In this document: positions 63,055 to 64,000 of the stretch, in pieces
Numbering within the stretch: position 1 is the stretch's first letter
Layout: each line of letters opens with the position of its first letter
Origin: Hippea sp. KM1
GTDB taxonomy: Bacteria > Campylobacterota_A > Desulfurellia > Desulfurellales > Hippeaceae
Direction: 5' to 3'
NCBI RefSeq assembly: GCF_000526195.1
Contig: NZ_JAFP01000001.1
Span: forward strand, 1,214,001-1,278,000
Length of the DNA stretch: 64,000 nucleotides
The notes under the pieces: model-generated
Seen by the model: only the letters and a program-made list of their open reading frames with translations
What the model was told of the DNA's origin: nothing
Databases searched by the model: none
Made by a program: the position numbers and the translations under genes

Positions 63055-64000
63055 ATGGCAAAATTAAAAAAGATTAGGATTGGGGATTTATTAAAAGAAA
63101 AGGGCTATATAACAGAAGCCCAGCTAAAGGTTGCTCTAAATGAGGCCAAGAACAAGGGCAAAAAGCTCGGTGAGATGCTTATTGAACTTGGTTATGTTGA
63201 TGAGCAGACGATAACCGATGTTTTGGCTGAGCAGCTAGGAATAGAAAAAACCACACTAAAGGATATAAGGTTTGAAAAACCGCTTAAGGAAGCGTTGCCC
63301 GAGAAGCTCGCCAGAAGGTTTAAGGTTGTTCCTGTGGACTTTAATGATAAAGAGATAACCATTGCCACAAATGACCCGACGGACATCTTTGCCCTGGATG
63401 AAATCAGCAGGATAACGCACAAAGAGGTTATACCAACTGTAATGTCGAAGGAAGAGCTCTTCAGTGCCCTTGAGAAGATTTACGGAACTGAGGATAGGCT
63501 TTACAAAATCGTGGATGATGTCGAAAAGAAGATAACCTCAAGTGGAAGTGATGAGGATGTTTTAAGGAGTTTGGCAGAGGATGCCTCGGTCGTTAATCTT
63601 GTTGATGGAATTATCGCCAAGGCCTTGGCCGAGAAGGCAAGCGATATACACATTGAACCGGATGAGGATATCTTAAGGGTTAGATACAGAATTGATGGAA
63701 TACTGCATGAGGTTCTAAGCCTTAGTAAGGTGCTTCACCCTGCCATTGTTTCAAGGATCAAGATAATGGCCAATATGAATATAGCCGAAAAGAGAATTCC
63801 TCAGGATGGCAGATTTAAGATAAAAAGGAATTTTAAGGATGTGGATTTCAGGGTTTCCACTCTGCCAACAAATTACGGTGAAAAGGTGGTTTTGAGGATT
63901 TTAGATAGGGAAAAAGCTTTACTTGATTTAAGAAATATCGGCATGGATGATTACAATTTGAGTGTTTATGAGGAGATGATATCGAGGCCTTACGGGATTA
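63055..64000 (+). CDS. PilB/GspE/MshE-type assembly ATPase (partial)
   Basis: The gene is cut by the right edge; 315 residues are present. The N-terminal MshEN/T2SSE_N domain (about residues 1-150, with IGDLLKEKGYITEAQLKVAL) precedes the ATPase region with AEKASDIHIEPDEDILRVRYRIDG and NIAEKRIPQDGRFKI. The sequence ends just before the Walker A loop. It would power pilus extension or type II secretion. It has a GAGGTG site, 19 bases after the MshQ-like gene, so the two are co-transcribed. A short frame of 11 codons (63032-63067) overlaps both and is ignored. Confidence 0.93.
   Translation, partial: MAKLKKIRIGDLLKEKGYITEAQLKVALNEAKNKGKKLGEMLIELGYVDEQTITDVLAEQLGIEKTTLKDIRFEKPLKEALPEKLARRFKVVPVDFNDKEITIATNDPTDIFALDEISRITHKEVIPTVMSKEELFSALEKIYGTEDRLYKIVDDVEKKITSSGSDEDVLRSLAEDASVVNLVDGIIAKALAEKASDIHIEPDEDILRVRYRIDGILHEVLSLSKVLHPAIVSRIKIMANMNIAEKRIPQDGRFKIKRNFKDVDFRVSTLPTNYGEKVVLRILDREKALLDLRNIGMDDYNLSVYEEMISRPYGI

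Noticed and set aside
63032-63067. An 11-codon frame between the MshQ-like and PilB-like genes
   Set aside because: Too short and without an RBS; its ATG overlaps the upstream stop by chance.

Overview
The window looks like a chromosomal segment of a thermophilic or moderately thermophilic anaerobic bacterium. Arg codons are mostly AGG/AGA, Ile codons are often ATA, genes are tightly packed, and most ATG/GTG starts have strong purine-rich ribosome binding sites. Gene content (B-type dihydroorotate dehydrogenase with PyrK, FabK as enoyl reductase, paired MinD-type ATPases with ferredoxin domains, phenylacetate-CoA ligase with an ACT partner, flagellum and type IV pilus) would suit Desulfurellales such as Hippea or Desulfurella. 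That assignment is inference from style and content, not from a search. No rRNA, insertion sequence, prophage or CRISPR array is visible.

Layout. 1-4.9 kb (-): carB-greA-pyrK-pyrD, late pyrimidine synthesis with an embedded transcription factor. 4.9-10.2 kb (-): pilM-N-O-P-Q-smpB, the type IV pilus alignment complex and secretin. 10.3-11.2 kb (-): a monocistronic periplasmic protein with its own promoter and terminator. 11.3-16.2 kb (+): tRNA-Ala(CGC)-ilvA, then glutaredoxin-paaK-ACT-livK. 16.2-23.2 kb (-): flgBC-fliEFGHIJ-motE, the flagellar rod, MS-ring, switch and export ATPase. 23.3-28.3 kb (+): a GAF/HD-GYP/degenerate-GGDEF regulator overlapping an orphan DppB-type permease, a PflX-like radical SAM protein and ZapE. 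28.3-36.2 kb (-): a long run DUF167-fmdB-ndk-rpmF-plsX-fabH-fabK-fabD-fabG-acpP-fabF (fatty-acid synthesis II), ended by a clear terminator, then gph. 36.4-38.6 kb (+): a second HD-GYP/degenerate-GGDEF regulator, membrane bound with a Cache-like sensor. 38.6-41.4 kb (-): DUF5320-NifX/B-like-MinD-MinD-DUF59. 41.6-44.3 kb (+): an unrecognised 206-residue protein with a divergent EF-G-like GTPase. 44.3-51.3 kb (-): pnp-mtaD-ispE-spoVG-tRNA-Gln-prs-rplY-pth-asd-usp. 51.4-52.0 kb (+): a secreted orphan. 52.0-57.5 kb (+): glcD-glcF-galU-serS-pgeF. 57.5-59.2 kb (+): two related Uma2-type genes flanking a lone MNT nucleotidyltransferase. 59.2-64.0 kb (+): a large MshQ-like surface protein and the start of a PilB/MshE-type ATPase cut by the window edge.

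Most of the window is well-understood housekeeping. The accessory or less explained parts are the Uma2-MNT-Uma2 block and the MshQ-like gene after it, the unknown protein/EF-G-like pair with its elaborate leader, the two HD-GYP regulators that appear to be transcribed as leaderless mRNAs, and the small secreted orphans. Intergenic stretches are all under 300 bases; the longest (41362-41640) holds divergent promoters, a palindrome and a leader with a possible short ORF.
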